DNA from: Hassallia byssoidea VB512170
GTDB taxonomy: Bacteria > Cyanobacteriota > Cyanobacteriia > Cyanobacteriales > Nostocaceae
Assembly (NCBI RefSeq): GCF_000817785.2
Contig: NZ_JTCM02000056.1
Coordinates: forward strand, 1 to 42,023
DNA: 42,023 nt
Reading direction: 5' to 3'
Part shown: positions 17,784 through 27,817 of the stretch, piece after piece
Position numbering within the stretch: the stretch's first letter is position 1
How the letters are laid out: each line of letters starts with the position of its first letter
Position numbers and translations under genes: made by a program
The notes under the pieces: model-generated
Database searches by the model: none
Told to the model about the DNA's origin: nothing
What the model saw: only the letters and a program-made list of their open reading frames with translations

Positions 17784-19346
17784 ATGCTAGAAAGGCAAGA
17801 ACAAATTTCCCAAACAATAGTTACAGCCCAGCAAATGCGCGATATTGAAGCGCGGATCTTTGCTGCTGGAATGCCTGTAGCAGCTTTAATGGAAAAAGTC
17901 GCAGGATTAATTTTCCGTCGTGTCCAAGCGCTTTATCCTAATTTGCAGACGCAAAGTGTAGGAATTCTCACAGGTCCCGGTCATAATGGTGGAGATGCGC
18001 TAGTTGTCGCTCGTGAGTTGCACTTTTGCGGCTATGATGTCAAGATATATTCTTCTTTCTCCAAGCTGAAAGAATTAACTTCGCAACATTTGCAGTACGC
18101 TCAGAGTTTGGGTATCCCGTGTTATGAATCGATAGAGCAACTGTCAGATTGCGATCTGTTGATTGATGGGTTGTTTGGATTTGGTTTAGAAAGAACGTTG
18201 ACTTCGGCGATCGCCCAAGCTATAAATCAAATCAATTCTTGGTCTAAACCAGTTGTCAGCATTGATTTACCTTCGGGGTTGCACACAGATACAGGTGAGG
18301 TGTTAGGGACTGCGATTCGCGCTACACACACGTTTTGCTTGGGTTTGTGGAAGCTGGGTTTATTGCAAGACCATGCTTTAGAATATGTTGGCAAAGCTGA
18401 ATTAATCGACTTTGATATCCCTTTGGCTGATGTGCAAGCTGTTGTGGGAACAAACAGAATTCACCGCATCACTCAAACCACTGCACTTTCAACTTTACCG
18501 CTACCGCGTCCCGCCGTCACCCACAAATATAAGGAAGGTCATTTACTGCTGATTTGTGGTTCGCGACGCTATTCGGGAGGTGCAATTTTAACTGGTTTGG
18601 GTGCCAGGGTAAGTGGTGTAGGAATGCTTTCTATCGCTGTACCCGAATCTTTAAAACCGCTTTTGGTAGCACAATTACCAGAAGCACTAATTATCGGTTG
18701 TCCGGAAACTCAAACAGGTGCGATCGCTTCTTTGCAATTACCCGAAAACACAGACTTGAGTTCATTTAATGCGATCGCCATCGGTCCGGGTTTGACACGC
18801 GATGCCACACCGATTGTACAACAAGTATTGTCAAGCGATCGCCCTCTAATTCTCGATGCTGATGGCTTAAATATCCTCGCACAAATGGGAACTATTCCCA
18901 CTTTACAAAAACGACAAGCAGTAACAATTCTTACCCCTCATGCTGGTGAATTCAAGCGATTGTTTCCCGATCTTCCCGATCCGATGAAAGATAGAGTACG
19001 TGCAGTGCGCGAAGCTGCGGCGCAAAGTGGTGCGATAGTATTGTTAAAGGGAGCGAGAACGGCGATCGCTAACTCCCAAAATTCAGTCTGGATTAATCCT
19101 GAAAGCACTCCAGCTTTAGCCCGTGGTGGTAGCGGTGATGTCTTAACGGGATTACTCAGCGGACTATTGGCGCAAGCTAAATCTAAGGATATTTCTGTAG
19201 AGAAAATTGTCGCAACTGCTGCTTGGTGGCATTCGCAAGCGGCTATTTTAGCGGGTGGTGAACGCACAGAATTGGGCGTTGATGCTTTTACACTGACAAA
19301 TTATTTTATACCTGTTTTGGCATCAGCCTGGAAAGAATTGAATTGA
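17784..19346 (+). CDS. nnr: Bifunctional NAD(P)H-hydrate epimerase / ADP-dependent NAD(P)H-hydrate dehydratase
   Basis: Metabolite-repair enzyme that restores hydrated NADH/NADPH. The N-terminal YjeF_N domain (about 1-220) epimerises R- and S-NAD(P)HX; TGPGHNGGDALVVAREL is its phosphate-binding region and SIDLPSGL is typical. The C-terminal YjeF_C/ribokinase-like domain (about 235-520) is the ADP-dependent dehydratase: GSRRYSGGAILTG, GPGLTRD, LDADGLN, TPHAGEFKRL and the ARGGSGDVLTG nucleotide site are all visible. The length of 520 matches the fused bacterial form. It follows the SDR gene by 3 bp. Confidence 0.94.
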   Translation: MLERQEQISQTIVTAQQMRDIEARIFAAGMPVAALMEKVAGLIFRRVQALYPNLQTQSVGILTGPGHNGGDALVVARELHFCGYDVKIYSSFSKLKELTSQHLQYAQSLGIPCYESIEQLSDCDLLIDGLFGFGLERTLTSAIAQAINQINSWSKPVVSIDLPSGLHTDTGEVLGTAIRATHTFCLGLWKLGLLQDHALEYVGKAELIDFDIPLADVQAVVGTNRIHRITQTTALSTLPLPRPAVTHKYKEGHLLLICGSRRYSGGAILTGLGARVSGVGMLSIAVPESLKPLLVAQLPEALIIGCPETQTGAIASLQLPENTDLSSFNAIAIGPGLTRDATPIVQQVLSSDRPLILDADGLNILAQMGTIPTLQKRQAVTILTPHAGEFKRLFPDLPDPMKDRVRAVREAAAQSGAIVLLKGARTAIANSQNSVWINPESTPALARGGSGDVLTGLLSGLLAQAKSKDISVEKIVATAAWWHSQAAILAGGERTELGVDAFTLTNYFIPVLASAWKELN

Positions 19347-19383
19347 TGCCAGCTTATATCATGTTCGACAAATCACACATATT

Positions 19384-19413
19384 GTAGAGACGTTCCGAAC
19401 CGAACGTCTCTAC
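19384..19413. repeat. Palindromic repeat GTAGAGACGTTC family, copy 1
   Basis: GTAGAGACGTTC (19384-19395) and GAACGTCTCTAC (19402-19413) form a perfect 12-bp stem with a 6-nt loop. Related copies occur at 40700-40728 and 41065-41122, so this is an interspersed family. It lies between the stop of the NAD(P)HX repair gene and the stop of a converging small gene and could act as a terminator there. Confidence 0.8.
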
Positions 19414-19488
19414 TTAATACAGAATAATTTACATTCTTTTGTGCGATCGCTTTGCACTCCTCTACAGTATTGCTACTCACACGCAACA

Positions 19489-19770
19489 TTATCTCCTTGA
19501 TGATTGAGGTTTTGATGTTGGCTTTAAAAATATCCATGCGACAAAGAAAGTTGCCGCTGTAAATAGTTGCGTTAGATCCAAAGCAGATAAATACCCATCA
19601 GAAAATGAAGCAATACTGCGATCGGTTATACCAAATACCCACGATGAAATACCAAACAGCCAAATCCCATTCTTCAGACTTCCCACAAATTGCTTAGAGT
19701 CTGGTGATTGTTCGTTATTCATAATTTCCTGCTTTATTGATGAATCCGATGTCTGAGTAGAAATTTCCAT
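19489..19770 (-). CDS. Small hypothetical membrane protein
   Basis: Unrecognised protein of 93 residues (77 if it starts at the internal ATG, codon at 19720-19722). The first 30 residues are polar and rich in Ser/Gln. Two hydrophobic stretches follow, GIWLFGISSWVFGI (about 34-47) and LFTAATFFVAWIFL (about 69-82), separated by a short polar loop. The tail is basic (KPTSKPQSSRR). It is probably a two-helix inner-membrane protein. No strong ribosome-binding site is seen. It is divergent from uvsE. The frame is plausible because hydrophobic and polar blocks are well ordered, but no homology is claimed. Confidence 0.5.
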   Translation of the reverse strand: MEISTQTSDSSIKQEIMNNEQSPDSKQFVGSLKNGIWLFGISSWVFGITDRSIASFSDGYLSALDLTQLFTAATFFVAWIFLKPTSKPQSSRR

Positions 19771-20128
19771 ATGTAACTTGTCTGTATTTACTTTATATTA
19801 ATAAATATTTTCTTAACTTGACTAAACTACCAAAAGGTACATCTGAAGATGCTTTTTGATTCGAGTCCTGAAATTCTATACAGGGGAGTCAGGCATTTTT
19901 GTTACAATAACGACTAAAATATATAAAAAAATTAACATTTCGTAAAAATAACTCTTTGGATAGATATTTTGGTAATGGGGAATCGGTAATGGGTAATCGG
20001 TAACGATCAATTACCAATTACCTATTACCTATTACCCATTCCCAATCTTCTTTTATGCCCTTAGATACTGATTTTTTCGAGGCAGAATTTAGTTAAATCA
20101 ATAATGGCGGTACTATATAAATTATTTA
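19771..20128. other. Divergent intergenic region with heptamer inverted repeat
   Basis: This 358-bp AT-rich gap separates the small membrane-protein gene (-) from uvsE (+) and must hold both promoters. Positions about 19970-20047 are a long imperfect inverted repeat built from heptamer-type units: GGTAATGGG and TAATCGG on the left, TTACCTA and TTACCCATT on the right. No specific regulator site was recognised. Confidence 0.6.
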
Positions 20129-21073
20129 ATGACTGCAATCCAGATAAACAATCTACCTAATGTAGAGCAGCCAAAAGCGGTTACGCCTGAGTTAGGGTTG
20201 GTGTGTATCACCTTTTCCAAACAAGTGCGTTTTCGGACGATGACGCGCACGCGATATTTGCAACTGACTCCAGAACAACGTGAAAGCGCTTTGAAAGAAC
20301 TTTATCGAGATAACTTGCAGCGTCTGGATACTGGCTTGTCTTTTTGTCAAGAGAATCAGATTCGGCTTTATCGCATGTCGTGTGGTTTGTTTCCTCTAAG
20401 TGACATGGAAGACGAAATCGGCGCACAGATATTAGAGGATATGAGCGCAGAGTTAGCGAAAATCGGACAAAAAGCGGCAGAATTGAAGATTAGAATGGTG
20501 CTGCATCCAGACCAATATGTAGTTCTCAGTTCTGATTCGCCGGATGTGGTAAAATCAAGTATCAAAATTCTGGAAGGACACGCGCACACGCTTGACTTGT
20601 TAGGGTTGCCACAATCCACATGGTCTTTGATGAATATTCATGGTGGCAAATCTCAACGCGCAGATCAACTCGTGCGAGTAGTTTCGGAACTACCGGAAAA
20701 CATCAAAAACCGCTTGACTTTTGAAAATGACGAATACGCTTACAGTTCTCTTGAAATTTTAGAAGTGTGTCAGCGAACTGGTGTGCCAATGGTATTTGAT
20801 GCTCATCACCACATTTGCCATGAAAATTTAGATAGCTATGAAGACCCAAGTGTAGCATCAATGTTTTATGCAGCGCGAGAAACTTGGGCTAATCCAGAGT
20901 GGCAATTAGTGCATATTTCCAACGGTGAAAACGCTTTTAAGGATAGAAAACACAGCGAATTGATTACCGATATGCCAAGTGTGTATCGCGAAGCACCTTG
21001 GATAGAAATTGAAGCGAAACGTAAAGAAGAAGCGATCGCCCATTTGCGCTCTTGGTGGGTTATGGGAAAATAA
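20129..21073 (+). CDS. uvsE: UV DNA damage endonuclease UvsE/UVDE
   Basis: TIM-barrel endonuclease that nicks DNA 5' of UV photoproducts, starting an excision repair path independent of photolyase and UvrABC. Family segments seen are ELGLVCITF near residue 24, the YRMSCGLFPL segment near 83-92, HPDQYVVLSS near 128-137, LMNIHGG near 167, ENDEY and VFDAHHHICHE near 220-231. The His, Asp and Glu residues in these motifs form the metal sites. The length of 314 is normal. A damage-repair gene is expected in a light-exposed phototroph. The Hsp70-like gene starts 45 bp downstream on the same strand. Confidence 0.93.
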   Translation: MTAIQINNLPNVEQPKAVTPELGLVCITFSKQVRFRTMTRTRYLQLTPEQRESALKELYRDNLQRLDTGLSFCQENQIRLYRMSCGLFPLSDMEDEIGAQILEDMSAELAKIGQKAAELKIRMVLHPDQYVVLSSDSPDVVKSSIKILEGHAHTLDLLGLPQSTWSLMNIHGGKSQRADQLVRVVSELPENIKNRLTFENDEYAYSSLEILEVCQRTGVPMVFDAHHHICHENLDSYEDPSVASMFYAARETWANPEWQLVHISNGENAFKDRKHSELITDMPSVYREAPWIEIEAKRKEEAIAHLRSWWVMGK

Positions 21074-21075
21074 TC

Positions 21076-21116
21076 TTTTCTTCCCCTTTCCCCTTTCGCC
21101 TTTCCCCTTTCCCGTT
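21076..21116. repeat. Polypyrimidine repeat between uvsE and the Hsp70-like gene
   Basis: About 40 bp of almost pure C/T built from TTTCCCC-type units fills the gap between the two genes. The next ATG (21119) follows directly, so there is no purine-rich ribosome-binding site on the coding strand. Similar tracts occur near 22850-22885, 28200-28255, 37866-37920 and 38204-38262. Confidence 0.75.
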
Positions 21117-21118
21117 TT

Positions 21119-22717
21119 ATGGCAATAGCAATCGATTTTGGTACTAGCAACACAGTTATTGCTCGTTGGAATCCTGTAACCAACAGCGCAGAAACCCTTA
21201 CTATACCAGGTTTGTCAGTTCAACAAAGTTTGAACCCACCACTAATTCCCAGCTTGGTTTATGTTGAAGATGCTTCTATTGGACAAGTATTAGTCGGGCA
21301 ACAAGTGCGCGATCGCGGTTTCGATTTAAGTAGCGAACCGCGATATTTCCGCAGCTTTAAACGCGGTATTGGTGCAGAAATTCAAGGCTTCTTACCCGAA
21401 CTTGATGGACAAAATATCACATTTGAGCAAGTAGGGCAATGGTTTCTTTCTGAAGTGATTTCTCAATTAGCACCAATGCAAGGTGGGTTAGATTCTTTAA
21501 TATTAACCGTGCCGGTAGATAGCTTTGAAGCTTATCGTCATTGGTTAGGAAAAGTTTGTCAAGCCCTTCCCGTCGAATCTGTGCGGATGCTAGATGAACC
21601 CACAGCCGCAGCTTTGGGTTATGGGATGGTAAACGAAGAAATTCTTTTAGTAATTGACTTTGGCGGCGGAACTTTAGATTTATCTTTGGTACAGTTAGAT
21701 AAAAGCGTACAAAGAACTCAAAAACCAGTCGGTTTTCTGTTGAAATGGGGTAATAAATCTTTAGCCGAAGATTCAAAACAAAAGGTAAAAACTGCCCGCG
21801 TCCTGGCGAAAGCAGGGCAAAATTTAGGCGGTACTGATATCGATAATTGGTTGGTAGATTACTTTGCCCAAACTCAAGGATTGGCGGTAAGTCCTTTGAC
21901 AACGCGATTAGCAGAAAGGATAAAAATTCAACTTTCAACGCAAACTCAAGGAAGCGAAGTTTATTTTAATGATGAGACATTTGAAAGTTACGAATTGGAA
22001 CTAAATCGCGATACTTTAGAAAAGATTCTCAAAGAACACTCGTTTTTTGAGTTATTAGATGAATCGATGACGACACTGTTACAGCAAGCGCGACGCCAGG
22101 GAATAGAAATTGCCGATATAAATGCAGTTTTATTAGTTGGTGGAACAGTCCAATTACCAGCGGTGCAAACTTGGGTAAAGCAGTATTTTAGCGAAGAAAA
22201 AATTCGTTGCGAACGTCCTTTTGAAGCGATCGCCCAAGGTGCTTTACAATTAGCCCAAGGTGTAGAAATCAAAGATTTTCTTTACCATAGTTACGGTATC
22301 CGCTATTGGGATCGACGCAACAAGCGTCATAGCTGGCATCCTATCATCAAAGAGGGGCAGCCTTACCCGATGAATCAGGCAGTAGAATTAGTTTTAGGCG
22401 CTTCTGTAGAAAATCAGCCCAGCATAGAATTAATTATGGGGGAATTAGGAGCAGAAACAGGCGGCACTGAAGTATTTTTTGATGGCGATCGCTTAATTAC
22501 CCGCCGTCAGGATAACATACAAACAACCGTCCAACCCCTCAACGATAAAGACGGCGCCAGAACAATAGCCCAACTCACACCCCCAGGATATCCTGGAAGC
22601 GATCGCATCAAAATTCTTTTTCAAGTCGATCAACAACGCTTCTTGCGAATCACAGTTGAAGACTTATTCACACATGAAACCCTCTTAGAAAATCAATTAG
22701 TAGCACAGTTGAGTTAG
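21119..22717 (+). CDS. Hsp70 (DnaK)-like protein lacking the lid domain
   Basis: Actin-fold ATPase of the Hsp70 superfamily, 532 residues. Phosphate-1 motif AIDFGTSNT is at 4-12, the connect-1 region DEPTAAALGYG lies near 160-170, phosphate-2 is VIDFGGGTLDLSL, and the adenosine motif is LLVGGTVQLPAV near 340. After the ATPase domain (to about 385) only a short beta-rich segment follows, with no C-terminal helical lid and no EEVD-type tail. Canonical DnaK is about 630 residues. It may therefore be a divergent Hsp70 with a special client. A polypyrimidine tract directly upstream leaves no visible Shine-Dalgarno site. Role unknown beyond the family. Confidence 0.87.
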   Translation: MAIAIDFGTSNTVIARWNPVTNSAETLTIPGLSVQQSLNPPLIPSLVYVEDASIGQVLVGQQVRDRGFDLSSEPRYFRSFKRGIGAEIQGFLPELDGQNITFEQVGQWFLSEVISQLAPMQGGLDSLILTVPVDSFEAYRHWLGKVCQALPVESVRMLDEPTAAALGYGMVNEEILLVIDFGGGTLDLSLVQLDKSVQRTQKPVGFLLKWGNKSLAEDSKQKVKTARVLAKAGQNLGGTDIDNWLVDYFAQTQGLAVSPLTTRLAERIKIQLSTQTQGSEVYFNDETFESYELELNRDTLEKILKEHSFFELLDESMTTLLQQARRQGIEIADINAVLLVGGTVQLPAVQTWVKQYFSEEKIRCERPFEAIAQGALQLAQGVEIKDFLYHSYGIRYWDRRNKRHSWHPIIKEGQPYPMNQAVELVLGASVENQPSIELIMGELGAETGGTEVFFDGDRLITRRQDNIQTTVQPLNDKDGARTIAQLTPPGYPGSDRIKILFQVDQQRFLRITVEDLFTHETLLENQLVAQLS

Positions 22718-22885
22718 AGGGAATGGGGAATGGGTAATGGGGAATGGGTAATAGGTGAGATGAAAAAAGCAGATTTCCCCCTTGTCCACGCCAGGCGCCT
22801 CAACGGAGGGAACCTCCGCACGGCGCTGGCTCCCCTTGTCCCCCTTGTCCCCTCTCCCCCCCTCTCCCCCTCTCCCCCTCCCTCT
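22718..22885. repeat. Composite repeat block between convergent genes
   Basis: Begins with GGGAATGG/GGGTAATG heptamer-like units (about 22718-22757), continues with a GC-rich piece containing GGAGG GAA CCTCC (near 22808), and ends in CCCCTCTCC-type polypyrimidine (about 22848-22888). No gene is seen. It overlaps the intergenic space between the Hsp70-like gene (+) and the L,D-transpeptidase gene (-). Confidence 0.75.
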
Positions 22886-23398
22886 CTACCTCTGTATAAC
22901 CACAGAAGTTCCCACCGGTGCCCAATTGAATAACCATTTAGCATGATTTACTGCCACATTCACACATCCGTGACTAACTGGAGTGCCAAATTTTCGATGC
23001 CAGTTTGCACCGTGAATTCCGTAATTTCCGTCGTAAAACATTGCATAAGGAACATTAGGAATATCGTAATCATCACCACGCATCCTAGTTTTTTTGTGTT
23101 TGGATTGAATCTTAAAAGTACCTGTGAGAGTGGGGGTAGATTTTTTGCCTGTGGAAACAGCAACAGCATACATAGGTGTTGCCCCTTCCCAAGCTGTTAA
23201 ACGTTGCTTTGAGAGGTCAATTTGAATCCAGCGCTGATTAGATTGTTGTAGCGTTTGGATTTGTTGTGTAATTATTTGGCTTTTTGGTTTTGCCCAAACT
23301 TCACCTGACCCAATAGTAACAAAACTCAAAGTCAATGCAGCACCAGTAGTCAATACTTTTAAGGTACGCAAACAGTTAGAATAAATCAGACTTTTCAT
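22886..23398 (-). CDS. L,D-transpeptidase (YkuD domain), exported
   Basis: Cell-wall enzyme that makes 3-3 peptidoglycan cross-links or attaches proteins, acting in the periplasm. The protein has 170 residues with an N-terminal signal peptide (basic start, core TGAALTLSFVTIGSG, then GEVWAKP). The YkuD domain spans about 50-170. The catalytic motif SHGCVN is at 142-147 with Cys145, and the upstream histidine is in YGIHGANW. The reading frame extends to a TTG at 23413, but the ATG at 23398 starts the signal peptide correctly. It is a single gene with repeat-filled gaps on both sides. Confidence 0.92.
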   Translation of the reverse strand: MKSLIYSNCLRTLKVLTTGAALTLSFVTIGSGEVWAKPKSQIITQQIQTLQQSNQRWIQIDLSKQRLTAWEGATPMYAVAVSTGKKSTPTLTGTFKIQSKHKKTRMRGDDYDIPNVPYAMFYDGNYGIHGANWHRKFGTPVSHGCVNVAVNHAKWLFNWAPVGTSVVIQR

Positions 23399-23860
23399 AG
23401 CAAATATACTCAATTTAAGTTTTTCAACTCATGTTTTGCACCATGCAAGAGCGAATATAATTCGCTGAATGCAAAATATAATTTCAAGGAATTTTTCAGC
23501 TTTTAACTTAAATTCCTCAAGATTGCGGCAATCGGCATGAGTTTTATATAATTTCATCGTAAGGCAACTTTTTTAATTAGTCACTACTCTCAAGTAATAG
23601 CAGCGCTGTTTAGTAATTTCTATCTATAGGAATCCGGTTTGATTGCCTGAGAATATCGAGGTTTATAGCAGTTGACAATTGCATCTGGCGTGGTAACGAA
23701 CATGACCGCGCTGCCTCACCACGGCACTGGCTCCCCAACCCCTCTCCTTAAAAAGGAGAGGGGAGATAAAGCACAGCTTTATCGGGGTGAGGTATACTTT
23801 AACCTCACTCAATCCTTGAAGCGCTATATATCCCCGACTTCACACAATAAGTTGGGGATA
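23399..23860. other. Intergenic region with repeat hairpins
   Basis: About 460 bp without a supported gene. The first 240 bp are AT-rich and should hold the promoter of the L,D-transpeptidase gene. From about 23690 a repeat block follows. CCCCTCTCCTT (23739-23749) pairs perfectly with 23753-23763 across an AAA loop. GATAAAGC (23765-23772) pairs with GCTTTATC (23776-23783) across an ACA loop. A third hairpin follows at 23828-23861. Confidence 0.7.
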
Positions 23861-23861
23861 T
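23828..23861 (-). terminator. Hairpin at the end of the histidine kinase operon
   Basis: A 13-bp stem (23828-23840 with 23849-23861, one G-T pair, loop of 8) lies directly at the stop codon of the receiver-kinase gene. There is no strong T-run after it on the - strand, so efficiency is doubtful. It could also be part of the repeat block beside it. Confidence 0.45.
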
Positions 23862-25069
23862 TAGTTTTCCGGATTGCTATATAGTGGCAAAGTAATAATA
23901 AACTCTGTTCCTTCTTTTAACTTAGAGTGGCAAGTTAAAGAACCGCCGTGTTTTTCAACTACAATAGAATAGGCGATCGCTAACCCTAAGCCTGTTCCAT
24001 TTCCTACGGGTTTAGTGGTAAAAAATTGGTCAAAAATTTTTTGTTTTACATCCTCAGATATTCCTACTCCATTATCGGCAATCCGAATTAAGACACTCTT
24101 TTCGTCTGGTGTAAGTTCTGTAGTAATTCTAATTTGTCCTTTTTCTTTAACAAAGGATTGTATTGCATCGATGGCATTTGTTAAGATATTCATAAAAACT
24201 TGGTTAATTAGCCCTGCATAACATTCGACTAAAGGCAAATTACCGTATTGTTTAACTACTTCGATTTCTGGATAGTTTTGAGTTTGTTTGAGACGACTGC
24301 TGAGAATCATCAGAGTGCTATCAATGCCATCATGCAAGTTCACTGATTTGCGTTCAGCTTCATCTAAGCGAGAAAATATTCGTAGCGATCGCACAATTTC
24401 TTGAATTCGCTCAGTCCCCACTGTCATTGATGATAACAGCTTGCAAAGGTCTTGTTTGATAAAGTCTAGTTCAATTTGTTGGGAATAATCTTGAATTTCT
24501 GGGATAGAATCACAGGTATAAACTTCATATAAATGTAGCAAATTTAATAATTGTTCAATATATTGTGCAGCATAATGTAAATTCCCTTCAATAAAATTGA
24601 CGGGGTTGTTAATTTCGTGAGCAACTCCCGCTACTAATTGCCCTAAAGAAGACATTTTTTCTTGCTGTACTAACTTAAGTTGAGTTTTACGCAATTCTAA
24701 ATGGACATTAATTCGGGCTAATACTTCTTCATGCTGAAAAGGTTTAGTAATATAATCAACTGCTCCTACTTGCAACCCTTTCACCTTATCCACCACATCA
24801 GAAAGAGCTGTCATAAAAATTACTGGAATATCCTTAGTTTTTGGGTTAGCTTTTAGACGACGACAGGTTTCAAATCCATCAATTCCCGGCATCATCACAT
24901 CTAACAAAATTAATTGTGGTAATTCTTCTTGTGATTTTTTCAGGGCACTTTCACCGTTTTTAGCTACAGACACACTAAAATTAGAATAATGTAAAAAATC
25001 AAGTAATACTTTAATGTTGGTGGGAATATCATCAACAATTAAAATAGTATCTTGTTGAGTATCTATCAT
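23861..25069 (-). CDS. Receiver - histidine kinase (hybrid signalling protein)
   Basis: Signalling protein of 402 residues with the receiver first. REC domain about 8-125, phosphoacceptor Asp57 in [10 protein letters not shown], conserved Lys109 in ITKPF. A short helical linker follows, then a dimerisation/phosphoacceptor region with His151 in [14 protein letters not shown]. The HATPase domain shows an N-box near [14 protein letters not shown], then DNGVGIS and GTGLGLAI. No sensor, membrane segment or DNA-binding domain is present, so it is probably cytosolic. It starts 6 bp after the stop of the hybrid kinase and should be its partner. The His can receive or pass phosphate only through further proteins not in the window. 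Confidence 0.93.
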   Translation of the reverse strand: MIDTQQDTILIVDDIPTNIKVLLDFLHYSNFSVSVAKNGESALKKSQEELPQLILLDVMMPGIDGFETCRRLKANPKTKDIPVIFMTALSDVVDKVKGLQVGAVDYITKPFQHEEVLARINVHLELRKTQLKLVQQEKMSSLGQLVAGVAHEINNPVNFIEGNLHYAAQYIEQLLNLLHLYEVYTCDSIPEIQDYSQQIELDFIKQDLCKLLSSMTVGTERIQEIVRSLRIFSRLDEAERKSVNLHDGIDSTLMILSSRLKQTQNYPEIEVVKQYGNLPLVECYAGLINQVFMNILTNAIDAIQSFVKEKGQIRITTELTPDEKSVLIRIADNGVGISEDVKQKIFDQFFTTKPVGNGTGLGLAIAYSIVVEKHGGSLTCHSKLKEGTEFIITLPLYSNPEN

Positions 25070-25075
25070 AAAAAA

Positions 25076-27817
25076 TTACTCGATAAAAGGTTGAATTAAA
25101 TTAGCGATCGCTTCATCATCAAATTCATCAGCTAACTTTAATACAGAGTTAGCAAAAGCTGTATATTTAGAGTCTAGCTGCTTAATTCGATTAGCTTCCT
25201 CTGTAATTCGCAAAACATAACCACCTTTAGCAGCTTGATACAAATTGGTAAGTTCTTGGCTTGGGGGGATAACCATTTCATCCACCTGAGTAAAAGTGTT
25301 TTGAATTTCCGTAACTAATTCTGAGTTATCCTTAGTTTCATAAATCCATTCCAACTTTAAATAAAGCTGTAATTGCTCAAGTAATTCTATTGCTTGCACA
25401 GGTTTAGCAAGAAAATCATTACAGCCAGCTTCTCTACTTTTTTGGCGATCAAAGCTGAACACACTAGCAGAAGAAGCAATAATTAGTGCATTTTTAAATT
25501 CCGCTAGATTACGCAAAGATTGAGTCATATCAAAGCCATTCATCACAGGCATCGATAAGTCAGTAATAATTAGATCGGGCTGATATTCTCTAACTTTTTC
25601 TAAACCATTTTGTCCATTATTTGCTTCAATCAAGTTAAAACCAATTGGCTCTAGCAAATTCACAATAACAGCACGATTTTCCCAGCGATCGTCAACAATC
25701 AAAATTTTCCGTCTTTCACCTTGATAACCAATTACATGTTGCTCCGAATTGGTCTTTTCTAACTTAACTAAATCTGTTGCTTCTATTAAATCTAAATCAA
25801 ACCAAAACTTACTACCTTTTCCATAAGTACTCTCAACATAAATTTGACTGCCCATCATTTCTACAATTTTGCGACTAATTGCCAATCCTAAACCAGTTCC
25901 TTCTGCTTTGTGTGCGCTATCTCCTACTTGTTCAAAAGGCAAAAAGATTTTATCTAACTGTTCCGGTGTCATTCCCACACCCGTATCTTCAACTTGAAAG
26001 CGAATTTTGGTAATTAATAATTGCTCTTTGCCACTACCATTTACCCCTACTTTAAAACTTACACTACCTCGTTCCGTGAATTTGATAGCATTACCTAACA
26101 AATTAATTAACACTTGACGGAGACGTTTTTCATCAGCATGAATAGCTGTAGGTAAATGATTGAGTGCCTGATAATCGAAACCAATTTCTTTTTGTTCTGC
26201 CTTAATGCTACATATTTCTCGAACTCCCAATAAAAAATTATCCAAATAAAAATCTGTGGGATATAGTTCTAACTTTTGTGCTTCGATTTTAGAAATATCT
26301 AAAATATCATTAATTAGCGTCAACAAATGCGAACCGCACTGATAGATAATACTGATTCCATCCTGTTGCTTAGAACTAGCACTTTTATCTCGTTGTAGAA
26401 TTTGAGCATAGCCGAGAATACCGTTGAGAGGAGTTCGCAATTCATGGCTCATGTTTGCCAAAAAATCGCTTTTTGCAAGATTGGCAGCTTCGGCTTGTTC
26501 TTTGGCTAAATTCAATTCTTTTGTGCGTTCTGTAACTCTATTTTCTAGTTCCGTGAAAGACTCTTGCAATTGTTCTGCCATTTTGTTAAAAGACTGTGCC
26601 AAAACACTAATTTCTTTCACCCCGACAATTTCCATAGACGAGTCTAAGTTTCCCGCAGCAATTTGCTCGGATGCTTGAATTAATCGGAAAATCGGTTTCG
26701 CAATCCAGCGAGAGGTAATAACACCTAGCAACGTAGCCAACAATAAAGCTAATACACAAAGCAAAATAGTAGTGCGTGTATTAACGTTAATTTGCCCCAT
26801 GAAATCAGACTCTGGTACTGTCACGACAATCAGCCAATCTAGACCATATTTGTCTTTCCAAGGCGTAATTTGAACAAATTGGCGCTGTCCGTTGAGAGTA
26901 AATTCTAAGTGCTGGCTAACTTTGATTTTGTTTAAATTGCCAAAGTGTTTGTTTAAATGCTGTGCTGTGGCTCGAATTAAAATATCTTTACTGTCTGTGG
27001 CTTTGAGGCGTTTTGCCTCTTTATTTACGATTTTGTAAGGCGACTCAGTAGCGGAACTTGCGACTATCAGCCCGTCACGTTCTAAAATAAAGGTCTTGCC
27101 ATTTCGACTAATTTTTATTTGGCGCAAGAAATTACTAATTTGGGAAAGCCGCAGATCAACCCATAAGATTGCTTGGAGGGTGTGGGTTTCGTTATATACA
27201 GGATAATTAGCAGAAATTGCTAATATGTCAGGGAAGCCATCCCAAGGATAAACGCTACTCCACGCGGGCTTGCCTGCTTTAATCGCATCTTTGGATGAAG
27301 TGTCTTTTAGAACATCATAGTCATAGACATCTATCAGTTTAGTACGATTTCCCTGGCTATCTGTGGCGTAGGTGTAGCCTTTAGTTTTGGAGTAGGGGGA
27401 AGGTTGATCGATCGTGACATTGTGGAAGTCTTTTAAATATCCAGCCCCTGCATATTCCCCATTTGGTAGGGTGTGACCGATGTACCCCACATCAAACACT
27501 TGCATTTGTTTCCAGAAATAGTGCCCCATACCTTTTAAATCTCGCAGGTTAAGCAAGCCTAACTTGAGGTTGCTGAGGTTAACTTGATTAATTTGAAAAG
27601 GAGTAGCCAAGTAACTATCTAGGTGCTGATCGATGCGGGCACTGACCTCGGTTTGCAATTGAGTCGCCAAATCATTAATCGCTTTTTGTCCGTTGCGTAG
27701 AGAGAAATAACCCACAAGTCCCACCGCTGCAAAGATTTGCAAAACAAACGGAACCACCAGAACAAGGCGTAATGGTACTTTCTGGGCAAGCTGGGTGCGG
27801 GTGGCGATACTTTTCAT
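25076..27817 (-). CDS. dCache-HAMP hybrid sensor histidine kinase with C-terminal receiver
   Basis: Membrane sensor kinase of 913 residues. A first membrane helix lies at about 17-40, a periplasmic dCache-like sensing domain at about 41-345 ([20 protein letters not shown] and later [12 protein letters not shown] are typical), a second helix at about 346-372, then HAMP and a coiled coil. The HisKA H-box is [12 protein letters not shown] with His458. HATPase follows with DTGVGM and GTGLGLAI. The receiver has Asp753 in [13 protein letters not shown]. About 90 residues after the receiver form a helical tail of unknown role. dCache domains usually bind small molecules such as amino acids; the ligand here is unknown. 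It is the first gene of a two-gene operon. Confidence 0.93.
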   Translation of the reverse strand: MKSIATRTQLAQKVPLRLVLVVPFVLQIFAAVGLVGYFSLRNGQKAINDLATQLQTEVSARIDQHLDSYLATPFQINQVNLSNLKLGLLNLRDLKGMGHYFWKQMQVFDVGYIGHTLPNGEYAGAGYLKDFHNVTIDQPSPYSKTKGYTYATDSQGNRTKLIDVYDYDVLKDTSSKDAIKAGKPAWSSVYPWDGFPDILAISANYPVYNETHTLQAILWVDLRLSQISNFLRQIKISRNGKTFILERDGLIVASSATESPYKIVNKEAKRLKATDSKDILIRATAQHLNKHFGNLNKIKVSQHLEFTLNGQRQFVQITPWKDKYGLDWLIVVTVPESDFMGQINVNTRTTILLCVLALLLATLLGVITSRWIAKPIFRLIQASEQIAAGNLDSSMEIVGVKEISVLAQSFNKMAEQLQESFTELENRVTERTKELNLAKEQAEAANLAKSDFLANMSHELRTPLNGILGYAQILQRDKSASSKQQDGISIIYQCGSHLLTLINDILDISKIEAQKLELYPTDFYLDNFLLGVREICSIKAEQKEIGFDYQALNHLPTAIHADEKRLRQVLINLLGNAIKFTERGSVSFKVGVNGSGKEQLLITKIRFQVEDTGVGMTPEQLDKIFLPFEQVGDSAHKAEGTGLGLAISRKIVEMMGSQIYVESTYGKGSKFWFDLDLIEATDLVKLEKTNSEQHVIGYQGERRKILIVDDRWENRAVIVNLLEPIGFNLIEANNGQNGLEKVREYQPDLIITDLSMPVMNGFDMTQSLRNLAEFKNALIIASSASVFSFDRQKSREAGCNDFLAKPVQAIELLEQLQLYLKLEWIYETKDNSELVTEIQNTFTQVDEMVIPPSQELTNLYQAAKGGYVLRITEEANRIKQLDSKYTAFANSVLKLADEFDDEAIANLIQPFIE

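Noticed and set aside
22730-22933. 67-residue + strand frame after the Hsp70-like gene
   Set aside because: Coded by heptamer and pyrimidine repeats, overlapping the 3' end of the L,D-transpeptidase gene.
22886-23398. Variant active site SHGCVN in the L,D-transpeptidase
   Set aside because: Asn or Arg at the last position is normal in this family; the catalytic Ser-His-Gly-Cys is intact.
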